Below, piece after piece: positions 1-6,333 of a DNA stretch of 7,904 bases. The stretch comes from Burkholderiales bacterium. Its GTDB lineage: Bacteria; Pseudomonadota; Gammaproteobacteria; Burkholderiales; SG8-39. Below the pieces are notes generated by a model. The model ran no database searches and was not told the DNA's origin. It saw nothing but the letters and a program-made list of their open reading frames with translations. The position numbers and the translations under genes were made by a program. Where the stretch lies: NCBI GenBank assembly GCA_017880745.1, contig JADGRR010000119.1:1-7904 (forward strand), written 5' to 3'. The stretch's first letter is position 1. Every line of letters begins with the position of its first letter.

Positions 1-2669
1 GCCTGCAGCGTGGTGCGGATGTCGTTGAAGGCGATCTCCTGCGCGTGGAGGGACCGCCCGCTGGTCTGCGAGTGGTACTTGAGCTTCTGGCTGCGCTCGT
101 TCGCGCCGTAGCGGTTTTTCATCGCCACCGCCCAGATGCGCCGCGCCACGCGGCCGATCACGGTGTACTCCGGGTCCATGCCGTAGCTGAAGAAGAACGA
201 GAGATTCCCCGCGAAGTCGTCGATGTGCATGCCGCGCGCGAGGTAGGCCTCGACGAAGGTGAAGCCGTTCGACAGCGTGAACGCGAGCTGGCTGATCGGG
301 TTCGCCCCGGCCTCGGCGATGTGATAGCCCGAGATCGACACCGAATAGAAGTTCTTCACGTGGTGGTGGACGAAGTATTCCTGGATGTCGCCCATCACCT
401 TCAGCGAAAACTCGGTCGAGAAAATGCAGGTGTTCTGCCCCTGGTCTTCCTTGAGGATGTCGGCCTGCACCGTGCCGCGCACGGTGGCGAGCGTCCACGC
501 CTTGATCTTGTCGCGCTCGTCCTCGGTCGGCTCGCGGTTGTTATCCAAGCGGAACTTGTCGAGCTGCTGGTCGAGCGCGGCGTTGAGGAACATCGCGAGG
601 ATGGTCGGCGCCGGACCGTTGATGGTCATCGACACCGAGGTGTTCGGGCTGCACAGATCGAAGCCGTCGTAGAGCGCCTTCAGGTCGTCCAGCGTGGCGA
701 TCGACACGCCCGAGTTGCCGACCTTGCCGTAGATGTCCGGGCGCTCGTCCGGCTCGAAGCCGTACAGCGTGACCGAGTCGAACGCGGTGGAGAGGCGCTT
801 CGCCGGCATGCCCGCGGACACCTGTTTGAAACGCTTGTTGGTGCGGAAAGCGTCTCCTGCGCCCGCGAACATGCGCGTCGGGTCTTCGTTCTCGCGCTTG
901 AACGCGAACACGCCGGCGGTGTAGGGGAAAGAGCCGGGCACGTTCTCCAGCAGCAGCCATTTCAGCAGCTCGCCGTGGTCCTCGTAGCGCGGCAGCGCGA
1001 CCTTGCGGATGGTGCTGCCCGAGAGCGACTTGGAGGTGAGCTTGGTGCGGATTTCGCGGTCGCGGATCTTGACCACGTATTCGTCGCCGGCGTAGGCCGC
1101 CAGCATCTGCGGCCACATTTCGAGCAGCTTCTTCGAGCGCGCGTCGAGCTTGGCGTCGCGCGCGTGGATCAATTTGTCGAGGGTCTCGGGCCCGGGAGCC
1201 GGACTCTTGTCCGCGAGCAGCATGAGCTTGGTCGCGGTGAGCTGCTGGCGCTCGCGCGCCAGGTGCGCCTGGTCGCGCGCAAACGCGTGGTAGGCGCGCA
1301 CGCTGTCGGCGATTTCGGCGAGGTAGCGGCTGCGCGCCGGCGGCAGGATCACGGCCTTGCTGCTGGAGGCGCGGACCTCGACTCTCGGCAGCTTGCCCGG
1401 CTTGGTCTTCAGGCCGTGCTCGGCGAGCCGCGGCAACAGGGCCTGGTAGAGCGCGGTGACGCCGTCGTCGTTGAAGCGCGAGGCGATGGTGCCGTACACC
1501 GGCATCTCTTCGGCCGCGGTCTTGAACGCCTCGCGGTTCCTCTGGTATTGCTTCCTCACGTCGCGCAACGCGTCGGCCGCGCCCTTGCGGTCGTATTTGT
1601 TGATGGCGACGAAGTCGGCGAAATCGAGCATGTCGATTTTCTCGAGCTGGCTCGCGGCGCCGAATTCGGGCGTCATCACGTAGAGCGACACGTCCACCAG
1701 CGGCACGATCGCAGCATCCCCTTGTCCGATGCCGGAGGTCTCGACCACGATCAAATCGAACCCGGCGATCTTGCACGCGGCGACCGCCTCGGGCAGGGCC
1801 TCGGAAATCTCGGAGCCGGCGGCGCGGGTGGCGAGCGAGCGCATGAAGATGTGGCTGCCGTTGATCGCGTTCATGCGGATGCGGTCGCCGAGCAGCGCCC
1901 CGCCCGACTTCCGCCGCGACGGATCCACCGCGATCACCGCGATATTCAGTTTGTCGTCCTGGTCCAGGCGAAAGCGCCGGATCAATTCGTCGGTGAGCGA
2001 CGACTTGCCCGAGCCGCCGGTGCCGGTGATGCCCAGGGTCGGGATGTCCAGGGCTGCGGCGTCCTTGAGCACGGTGTCGCGCAGCCTGGCGATCGCCTCC
2101 GCACCGGCGCCAGGCGCCGCGGGTTTATTCTCGAGCGCGGTGATGAGCTGCGCCAGCGCCCGCCGGTCGCCGCCCTTGACCGCCTTCAAGTCGCGCGGCG
2201 CGTGCTGCGCGAGGTCGACGTCGCAGCGCATGACCATGTCGTTGATCATGCCCTGCAGGCCCATCTTCTGGCCGTCCTCGGGCGAGTAGATGCGCGCGAC
2301 GCCGTAGGCGTGCAGCTCGGCCATTTCCTCGGGCACGATCACGCCGCCGCCGCCGCCGAACACCTTGATCTCGCCGCCGCCGCGCTCGCGCAAGAGATCG
2401 AGCATGTACTTGAAGTACTCGACGTGGCCGCCCTGGTAGGAGCTGATGGCGACGCCCTGCACGTCTTCCTGCAAGGCGGCGGTCACCACCTCCTCCACCG
2501 AGCGGTTGTGGCCGAGGTGGATCACCTCGCAGCCGGTGCCCTGCAGGATGCGGCGCATGATGTTGATCGAGGCGTCGTGGCCGTCGAACAGCGAAGCCGC
2601 GGTGACGAAGCGCACCTTGTGCTTGGGCTTGTAGATGGTCAGATTGGCGCTGACGGATAGGTCGGTCAT
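1..2669 (-). CDS. icmF: Fused isobutyryl-CoA mutase IcmF (C-terminus cut by window edge)
   Basis: Adenosylcobalamin-dependent enzyme that interconverts isobutyryl-CoA and n-butyryl-CoA, with its own GTPase chaperone domain between the two mutase parts. 889 codons are visible without a frameshift; the family has roughly 1,080-1,100 residues, so about 200 are missing at the left edge. Order of parts: B12-binding domain (about 15-150) with cobalt-ligand motif DGHDAS (His31); MeaI-like G domain (about 205-420) with Walker A GTGGSGKSS (residues 216-224), ETSGIGQGD and NKYD (357-360); then the substrate-binding TIM barrel, with PYTAGVF, DPTRMFAG, SVSMTINGPAP, GTVQADILKED and FYSVSISGYHIAEAGANP. Phe601 (TRMFAG) and Gln745 (GQNTCIF) fall where methylmalonyl-CoA mutase has Tyr and Arg, which indicates the isobutyryl/butyryl substrate rather than methylmalonyl-CoA. 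The ATG at 2669 gives the usual N-terminus (MTDLS...); its ribosome site is weak. It is transcribed away from chrB from its own promoter. Confidence 0.96.
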   Translation of the reverse strand, partial: MTDLSVSANLTIYKPKHKVRFVTAASLFDGHDASINIMRRILQGTGCEVIHLGHNRSVEEVVTAALQEDVQGVAISSYQGGHVEYFKYMLDLLRERGGGEIKVFGGGGGVIVPEEMAELHAYGVARIYSPEDGQKMGLQGMINDMVMRCDVDLAQHAPRDLKAVKGGDRRALAQLITALENKPAAPGAGAEAIARLRDTVLKDAAALDIPTLGITGTGGSGKSSLTDELIRRFRLDQDDKLNIAVIAVDPSRRKSGGALLGDRIRMNAINGSHIFMRSLATRAAGSEISEALPEAVAACKIAGFDLIVVETSGIGQGDAAIVPLVDVSLYVMTPEFGAASQLEKIDMLDFADFVAINKYDRKGAADALRDVRKQYQRNREAFKTAAEEMPVYGTIASRFNDDGVTALYQALLPRLAEHGLKTKPGKLPRVEVRASSSKAVILPPARSRYLAEIADSVRAYHAFARDQAHLARERQQLTATKLMLLADKSPAPGPETLDKLIHARDAKLDARSKKLLEMWPQMLAAYAGDEYVVKIRDREIRTKLTSKSLSGSTIRKVALPRYEDHGELLKWLLLENVPGSFPYTAGVFAFKRENEDPTRMFAGAGDAFRTNKRFKQVSAGMPAKRLSTAFDSVTLYGFEPDERPDIYGKVGNSGVSIATLDDLKALYDGFDLCSPNTSVSMTINGPAPTILAMFLNAALDQQLDKFRLDNNREPTEDERDKIKAWTLATVRGTVQADILKEDQGQNTCIFSTEFSLKVMGDIQEYFVHHHVKNFYSVSISGYHIAEAGANPISQLAFTLSNGFTFVEAYLARGMHIDDFAGNLSFFFSYGMDPEYTVIGRVARRIWAVAMKNRYGANERSQKLKYHSQTSGRSLHAQEIAFNDIRTTLQ

Positions 2670-2702
2670 GGCAACCCCGCTGGCGGAATTCGGCGAATTC
2701 CC

Positions 2703-2731
2703 AGTTTAGTTGACGTTTACGTTAACGTCAA
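2703..2731 (-). promoter_or_regulatory. Sigma-70 promoter of icmF
   Basis: Read on the minus strand there is a -35 box TTGACG (2726-2731, one mismatch to consensus), exactly 17 bases of spacer (2709-2725) and a -10 box TAAACT (2703-2708, four of six matches). Transcription would start near 2696, leaving a leader of about 27 bases before the icmF ATG at 2669. The boxes and spacing are seen directly; promoter activity is inferred. Confidence 0.65.
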
Positions 2732-2733
2732 CT
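2708..2733. promoter_or_regulatory. Inverted-repeat operator over the icmF promoter, LiuR-like
   Basis: A 26-base near-perfect inverted repeat with outer arms AGTTGACGTT (2708-2717) and AACGTCAACT (2724-2733) around the core TACGTT; only one pair of positions in the core breaks symmetry. It covers the -35 box and the whole spacer of the icmF promoter. The ACGTT-x-ACGT type of palindrome resembles the motif I remember for LiuR, the MerR-family regulator of branched-chain amino acid breakdown in beta- and gammaproteobacteria. That would suit a gene for isobutyryl-CoA metabolism. The symmetry is certain; the regulator's name is an inference from memory. Confidence 0.6.
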
Positions 2734-3040
2734 TGGCGCCGGCTCCTGCGCCGTCCTGGAATGGGCAGTCTAACAGCCGAAGTCAAAAGTGTAACTTGTT
2801 GTTTAAACGGCCCGCCTCAATCGCACGGGCCCGCCAAAGCCCGTAGAAGCCCTGCGTTTATCCTGCGTTCTACCATAGGCGGGTTCGAATTCGATATGAA
2901 CGTCCGTTCTCGACCCCAAAGCGGAAGCACCTCAATTGGGAAAGCGGACAGTCAACCTACCACGTCAGCGTCGATACTTCCGACCCGTAGAGGTCAATTG
3001 AGCAAAGTATCCAAGTCAACGTCGACGGCTGGCATCCAAT
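2734..3040. other. Intergenic region between icmF and chrB, no gene seen
   Basis: No reading frame here has a family I recognise. The region carries small repeats: a possible hairpin with arms ACGGGC (2825-2830) and GCCCGT (2839-2844); a direct repeat CCTGCGTT (2851-2858, 2862-2869); and an inverted pair CTCAATTG (2931-2938) and CAATTGAG (2995-3002). The stretch around 2897-2950 (TGAACGTCCG ... AAAGCGGAC) has the look of the dispersed, non-coding words often seen between proteobacterial genes. No hairpin followed by a T-run was found that could end chrB transcription. Confidence 0.5.
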
Positions 3041-3997
3041 TCACGTGGAAGTTGTTCTTCTCTCAGCGTACGCTGAGTAGAAGTGATCAAAGATCCGCAT
3101 CGCCTCACTCAGCATCGCGTCATCATTACGTGCCTTTTCCTTCACCCCCTTGAGTACCGTTTCCAGGCCCCTGGCGTCTGCTACGATGCTGCCGCCTACG
3201 TCCAGGAAATGCACCGAGGCGCCGATCGCTGCGAGTGCCGGGTCTTTATCCAGGCTGAATGCCTCCATAAGCACTTCAAAGGTCACTCGTTTCCCGACGT
3301 GGGTGAATTCGGCGCCGTCAAAATCGTATCCGACTGCGCGCTTCGGCAGGCTGCTCGGTCGATCGAGCCAGATGAATCGCGCCGCGGAATCGATGAACCG
3401 CCTGATCAACCACGCGCTCGCCAATCGGTCCACCCACGGGTCCTTCCGCGTCGCCCATATCCGCGAACGATACTTCGTGCGATCGGCCGGCCGCAGCCGC
3501 CTGCGCGATGCGCGCGGTTCGTTCCGCGAATAGATTTCCCGGTAATCCCGCTTCAGCGTCGTGATGGCGACCGTTGCCTGGGTTCTTGCCGCGCCAGGGA
3601 AGAAGTCCATGGCATCGAGCTTGTCGAGCTGGCGCTGCAGCCGGTCGAGGCTTGTTTGCGCCTTGCGCGGACCGAGGCCACGCAGGCGCGCGCGCGTGTC
3701 CCTGATCGAATCCAGCAGCACGGCGTACTCGGGCGTGCGGTCGAATAGAGCCGGCAGGCGCGCGCGCTGCTCCCCGGTCTTGAGGTGCAGCTCCACCCGC
3801 ATTGCGAATCCGCCGCTGGAGCGAATGTCGGATTCGACTCTTTCGAGGGCCGCGCTTGCCGACGCGCCCGCCGGCAAGACGTATACACCGTCACGCAAGA
3901 CGCCGCAGCCCAGATCCTTCAGGGCCCGCCATACGCGCATCCGCGCGGTCGAATTCCGGGTGGGCAGGCTCAGAATCAGTGCGTCGAGGACAGTCAT
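3041..3997 (-). CDS. chrB: Chromate-resistance regulator ChrB
   Basis: 318 residues, the normal size for ChrB, a chromate-sensing cytoplasmic protein that regulates chr operons. The N-terminal ChrB_N domain (about 1-150) begins LILSLPT and has the typical helix ARMRVWRALKDLGCGVLRDGVYVLP in pieces at 18-42. A basic linker (RRRLRP, 165-170) follows. The C-terminal ChrB domain (about 178-310) starts WATRKDPWVDRLASAWLIRR (181-200), followed by GYDFDGAEFTHVG (223-235), TFEVLMEAFSL (239-249) and VHFLDVGG (262-269). The only cysteine is Cys31. I chose the ATG at 3997 because it gives the family N-terminus; a GTG at 4015 would add six residues. Neither start has a clear ribosome site, so the message may be nearly leaderless. 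The gene is divergent from chrC, with a 315-base shared intergenic region. Confidence 0.93.
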   Translation of the reverse strand: MTVLDALILSLPTRNSTARMRVWRALKDLGCGVLRDGVYVLPAGASASAALERVESDIRSSGGFAMRVELHLKTGEQRARLPALFDRTPEYAVLLDSIRDTRARLRGLGPRKAQTSLDRLQRQLDKLDAMDFFPGAARTQATVAITTLKRDYREIYSRNEPRASRRRLRPADRTKYRSRIWATRKDPWVDRLASAWLIRRFIDSAARFIWLDRPSSLPKRAVGYDFDGAEFTHVGKRVTFEVLMEAFSLDKDPALAAIGASVHFLDVGGSIVADARGLETVLKGVKEKARNDDAMLSEAMRIFDHFYSAYAERRTTST

Positions 3998-4001
3998 GAA
4001 T

Positions 4002-4029
4002 GTTATGGATATCACAGATTAGTGGTAAA
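4002..4029 (-). promoter_or_regulatory. Possible chrB promoter giving a near-leaderless message
   Basis: On the minus strand, TTTACC (4024-4029) and CATAAC (4002-4007) each match four of six consensus positions and are 16 bases apart. The predicted start of transcription, near 3995-3997, coincides with the chrB ATG, which would explain the missing ribosome site. Both boxes are weak, so this is tentative. Confidence 0.3.
4010..4027. promoter_or_regulatory. Candidate ChrB operator
   Basis: Imperfect inverted repeat TATCAC (4010-4015), six-base spacer, GTGGTA (4022-4027), with five of six pairs matching. It lies 13-30 bases upstream of the chrB start, inside the candidate promoter spacer, and in the region shared with the divergent chrC. 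ChrB proteins are known to repress their own operons, so this is the natural place for an operator. No regulator is proven from sequence. Confidence 0.35.
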
Positions 4030-4113
4030 AGATACTCGCCGGTACTGGACATGGCCGGCCCGGCTCGATACGCTGCGTCCTGCGTGGAGTCCGAGGCCGC
4101 CTTACCGCAGCCA

Positions 4114-4132
4114 AAGACCCTGGCCGGGTCTT
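4114..4132 (+). promoter_or_regulatory. Hairpin in the chrC upstream region
   Basis: Perfect seven-base stem AAGACCC (4114-4120) / GGGTCTT (4126-4132) with a five-base loop TGGCC. No T-run follows, so it is not an ordinary intrinsic terminator. It could be an operator half-site pair or an RNA structure in the leader ahead of chrC. Function unknown. Confidence 0.35.
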
Positions 4133-4205
4133 CGCAGACACCCGGCGTCCAAGACGACACTGTCTCAAGCGCTGCTCCGCCCCCCCTCTGGGGAAAGGAG
4201 TACGC

Positions 4206-4316
4206 ATGTTAAACGGAACGCTGCTCCTCTCTCGAGAAGACGGCAAGCGCTCGGCGAGCGCGAGGGAACTCGATATGCCTTTTCTTCTAACCCGAACTGA
4301 ATGGAGCACCCTATGA
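4206..4316 (+). CDS. Possible 36-residue leader peptide overlapping chrC
   Basis: A short frame starts at ATG 4206, preceded by a strong ribosome site (GGAAAGGAG, 4192-4200, five bases before the ATG), and ends with TGA at 4314-4316. The chrC ATG is at 4313, so the two share ATGA, the classic arrangement for translational coupling. The peptide begins MLNGTLLLSREDG and ends LLTRTEWSTL; it has no cysteine, no membrane segment and no resemblance I can name. It could be a genuine leader ORF or the remnant of an older gene. The ribosome site and overlap are seen; translation is inferred. Confidence 0.4.
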   Translation: MLNGTLLLSREDGKRSASARELDMPFLLTRTEWSTL

Positions 4317-5266
4317 CATATCAATTGAAGCAGATCTATTGCCGACCCTGGACACTGAGCGGCCTTTCGCTGCCGCTCATCGAGAGCCATTACGAGAACA
4401 ACTACGGCGGGGCGCTCCGACGCCTGAACGCCATCACCGAGCAGCTCGAGTCGCTCGATATTGCGAGTACGCCGGGCTACGTCATCAACGGCCTGAAGCG
4501 CGAGGAACTGGTCGCGCTCAATTCCACGTTGCTACACGAGCTTTATTTCGCCAGCATGGGCGGCGAAGGCAAAGTGACGAAAGCGATGTCCGACGCGCTC
4601 GCGCGCGACTTCGGATCGGTGCAGCGATGGCGCACCGAGTTTTCCTCCATGGGCTACGCGCTCGGTGGCGGCTCGGGGTGGGTGCTGCTTACGTGGATAC
4701 CGCGCAACGGGCGCCTCCTCAACCAGTACGCGGCCGAGCACAGCCAAGCCGTGGCGGGCGGCATTCCGGTCCTTGCGCTCGATATGTACGAGCATGCCTA
4801 TCACATCGACTTCGGCGCGAACGTGAAGGCCTACGTCGATACGTTCATGCGCAACGTTGACTGGCGGGCGGTCGAGGGCCGGTACGAGGATGCGACCAAG
4901 GTGGCACCGCCGCGGCCGCTGGTGCAGGAGGAGTTCGGTGACCTGCCCGGCGTCGGCGTCGAGGAGGTGAGGGCGATGCTGGCCGAAGGCAAGCCGCTGC
5001 AGCTGATCGACACTCGGCCGAAGCACTTCGTGTCGCGCCAGCAGGACATAGCTGAAGGCGTCATCTGGCGCGACCCGGAGCGCGTCGACGAGTGGATGGG
5101 TGAGCTCTCCAAGGAAGCGCCGGTGGGGGTGTACTGCGCCTACGGCTTCCACGTCGGTTGCCGCACCGCGATCGCGCTGCGCGATGCCGGGTTCGACGCC
5201 CGCTACATGAAGGTCGGTCATTCGGGCTGGAAGGCAGCCGGCGGCCCGATCCAGATGAGGGTCTGA
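4313..5266 (+). CDS. chrC: Iron superoxide dismutase fused to a rhodanese domain (ChrC-type)
   Basis: 317 residues. The SOD part (about 1-195) converts superoxide to oxygen and hydrogen peroxide; the four expected metal ligands are present: His26 (ESHYENNYGG), His75 (LLHELYFASMGG), Asp157 and His161 (LDMYEHAYHIDFG). GSGWVLL (121-127) is also typical. The NYGGALRRLN segment is characteristic of the SODs found in chr clusters. The C-terminal part (about 212-317) is a rhodanese domain: LIDTRP (231-236), the active-site loop starting at Cys275 (CAYGFHVGC) and GHSGWKAAGGPI (302-313). The start at 4313 has GGAG at 4303-4306 and gives the family N-terminus MTYQLK; an in-frame ATG at 4301 has no ribosome site. 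A linked role in limiting oxidative and sulfur damage from chromate is inferred from context. Seven bases separate its stop from the chrA stub. Confidence 0.93.
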   Translation: MTYQLKQIYCRPWTLSGLSLPLIESHYENNYGGALRRLNAITEQLESLDIASTPGYVINGLKREELVALNSTLLHELYFASMGGEGKVTKAMSDALARDFGSVQRWRTEFSSMGYALGGGSGWVLLTWIPRNGRLLNQYAAEHSQAVAGGIPVLALDMYEHAYHIDFGANVKAYVDTFMRNVDWRAVEGRYEDATKVAPPRPLVQEEFGDLPGVGVEEVRAMLAEGKPLQLIDTRPKHFVSRQQDIAEGVIWRDPERVDEWMGELSKEAPVGVYCAYGFHVGCRTAIALRDAGFDARYMKVGHSGWKAAGGPIQMRV

Positions 5267-5273
5267 ATCGACC

Positions 5274-5393
5274 ATGGATCAGACGCGGGCGGTCTATTCG
5301 TTTGGGCAGCTGACCCGGTACATGCTGGGCCCCGGTACCTGGGGCTTTGCCGGTCCGGTGGCGCTGGTCGGTTACATGCACCGAGACCGATGA
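5274..5393 (+). pseudogene. Truncated chromate transporter, N-terminal stub of chrA
   Basis: ATG 5274 opens a 39-codon frame ending at TGA 5391. Its sequence (FGQLTRYMLGPGTWGFAGP, then VALVGYMHRD) matches the first membrane segment and the start of the cytoplasmic loop of long-chain ChrA proteins of the chrB-linked type, where the pattern is usually FLRLGTxGFGGPxALxGYMxRDLVE. The match ends abruptly at HRD, where the family would continue for about 350 residues. The conserved GGP is already AGP here, and a Pro sits in the first membrane helix. It lies seven bases after chrC, as expected for an original chrC-chrA operon. Only 316 bases separate it from the next gene, so a simple frameshift cannot hide the rest: most of the gene has been deleted. 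Confidence 0.8.
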
Positions 5394-5709
5394 TACCCAC
5401 TGGTCGGATGATTTCAATCTGAATTAAACGCTGAAATCGCTTGAGCTAGCGGAGACACTTCGCGACACATGGCATCTTGAAGGCAATTCTTTATGTATCA
5501 CGCGGCAGGACAAGCGCAGCAAGAACGACGAAACCGGGTGCAACGAAATCTGCAAATCGAATGAACGCATTGAATACCGGCGATACGGCACAACCGCTGC
5601 CGAGGGCGTTCTGCGGGATCAGCGGTGATTTGATGAAGCTCCGATCTCGACCAATTGAGGTCTCGCTGTTTGCCATGTCCTGTCCGTGTGGTATCAAGGA
5701 GAGGCCGCT
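5394..5709. other. Gene-poor spacer after the chrA stub
   Basis: No frame here resembles a family I know. Base composition is visibly less GC-rich than in icmF. A minus-strand frame (ATG at 5676 to a stop at 5491, 61 codons) ends in a hydrophobic run, FADFVAPGFVVLAALVL, but has only a weak ribosome site. A short word shared with the icmF-chrB spacer, CCAATTGAGGT, occurs at 5651-5661. No terminal inverted repeats or transposase remains were seen that would explain the loss of chrA. The promoter for the next two genes probably lies here, but no convincing -35/-10 pair stands out. Confidence 0.45.
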
Positions 5710-6333
5710 ATGCAAGGGATTCTTTTGTTTCTGGCAGCATCGTTGGTCTCTACAACCGTGATGTCCCAAGCCGAAAATTTCGACCAGACGGCGGTTGGTG
5801 CATTACCTTCGGGCTGGGTTTCAGGAGTTACAGGCTTTGGATCGCCTGTATGGGCCGTGACAGTCGATCCGACAGCGCCGAGTAAGCCAAATGTCTTGAA
5901 ACAATCCGGCTCCGGCACGTATCCCTGGGCAGTCAAGAAGGATGTCGCAATCGCGGATGGCTTTGTTGAAACTAGGTTCAAGGCGATCAGCGGCAGAGAA
6001 GATCAGGCGGGAGGCGTCGTCTGGCGCTGGCAAGACGGGAGAACGTATTACGTCGCTCGCGCGAATGCGAACGAGGACAATGTGTCGCTCTATTACACCA
6101 CGCTCGGAATTCGCTCGACTATCAAATACGTGAATGCGCCGGTGCCGCTCAACGTCTGGCACTCCCTGCGCGCTGAGTTTCAAGGCAATAAGATTCGCGT
6201 TCTCTTTGACGGCAAGCTCTATATCGAAGCTGAGGATGATCACATCAAGGAACCGGGTGCTGTCGGCGTATGGACCAAGGCGGACAGTGTGACGGTGTTC
6301 GACGATTTTCAGTTCGGGGTGGTCGCGAAGTAG
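5710..6333 (+). CDS. Secreted concanavalin-like (DUF1080 / 3-keto-disaccharide hydrolase-like) protein
   Basis: 207 residues. The first 21 or so (MQGILLFLAASLVSTTVMSQA) look like a secretion signal, with a hydrophobic core and cleavage likely after SQA, though the n-region has no positive charge. The mature part fits the single beta-jelly-roll family annotated as DUF1080, family 16 glycoside hydrolase-like or LamG-like: FDQTAVGALPSGW (24-36), APSKPNVLKQSGSGTYPW (56-73), GFVETRFK (84-91), DQAGGVVWRW (98-107), YYVARANANEDNVSLYY (113-129) and GVWTKADSVTVFDDFQFG (186-203). The fold is clear, but catalysis and substrate are not. ATG 5710 is preferred because AAGGAG (5696-5701) lies eight bases upstream; a GTG at 5686 is also in frame. 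Only 32 bases separate it from chrA, so the two are probably co-transcribed. A periplasmic role beside a chromate exporter is unexplained. Confidence 0.82.
   Translation: MQGILLFLAASLVSTTVMSQAENFDQTAVGALPSGWVSGVTGFGSPVWAVTVDPTAPSKPNVLKQSGSGTYPWAVKKDVAIADGFVETRFKAISGREDQAGGVVWRWQDGRTYYVARANANEDNVSLYYTTLGIRSTIKYVNAPVPLNVWHSLRAEFQGNKIRVLFDGKLYIEAEDDHIKEPGAVGVWTKADSVTVFDDFQFGVVAK

Noticed and set aside
541..1776. A 411-codon minus-strand frame
   Set aside because: It is out of frame with icmF on the same strand, with an Arg-rich nonsense composition.
45..2660. A plus-strand open frame of 871 codons, the longest in the window
   Set aside because: It is the antisense shadow of icmF. The minus strand reads every IcmF motif without a break; the long open frame follows from the GC-rich third positions, and its product is a low-complexity Arg/Val/His-rich sequence.
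2880..2892. GGGTTCGAATTC, similar to a tRNA T-loop
   Set aside because: The flanking bases cannot form the T-stem, and no acceptor, D or anticodon arm was found on either strand.
3062..3077. Perfect 16-base palindrome CTCAGCGTACGCTGAG
   Set aside because: It lies inside chrB codons for YSAYAE, has no loop or T-run, and is well explained by coding sequence.
2710..3153. A plus-strand frame of 147 codons in the icmF-chrB spacer
   Set aside because: It begins inside the promoter palindrome, runs into the 3' end of chrB and has Ser/Arg/Thr-rich, family-free sequence.
4301..4315. The ATG at 4301 as the start of chrC
   Set aside because: There is no ribosome site before it, whereas 4313 has GGAG six bases upstream and gives the family N-terminus.
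4019..4390. A minus-strand frame of 123 codons over the chrB-chrC spacer
   Set aside because: It runs antisense into chrC, has no ribosome site and an Arg/Pro-rich composition typical of shadow frames.
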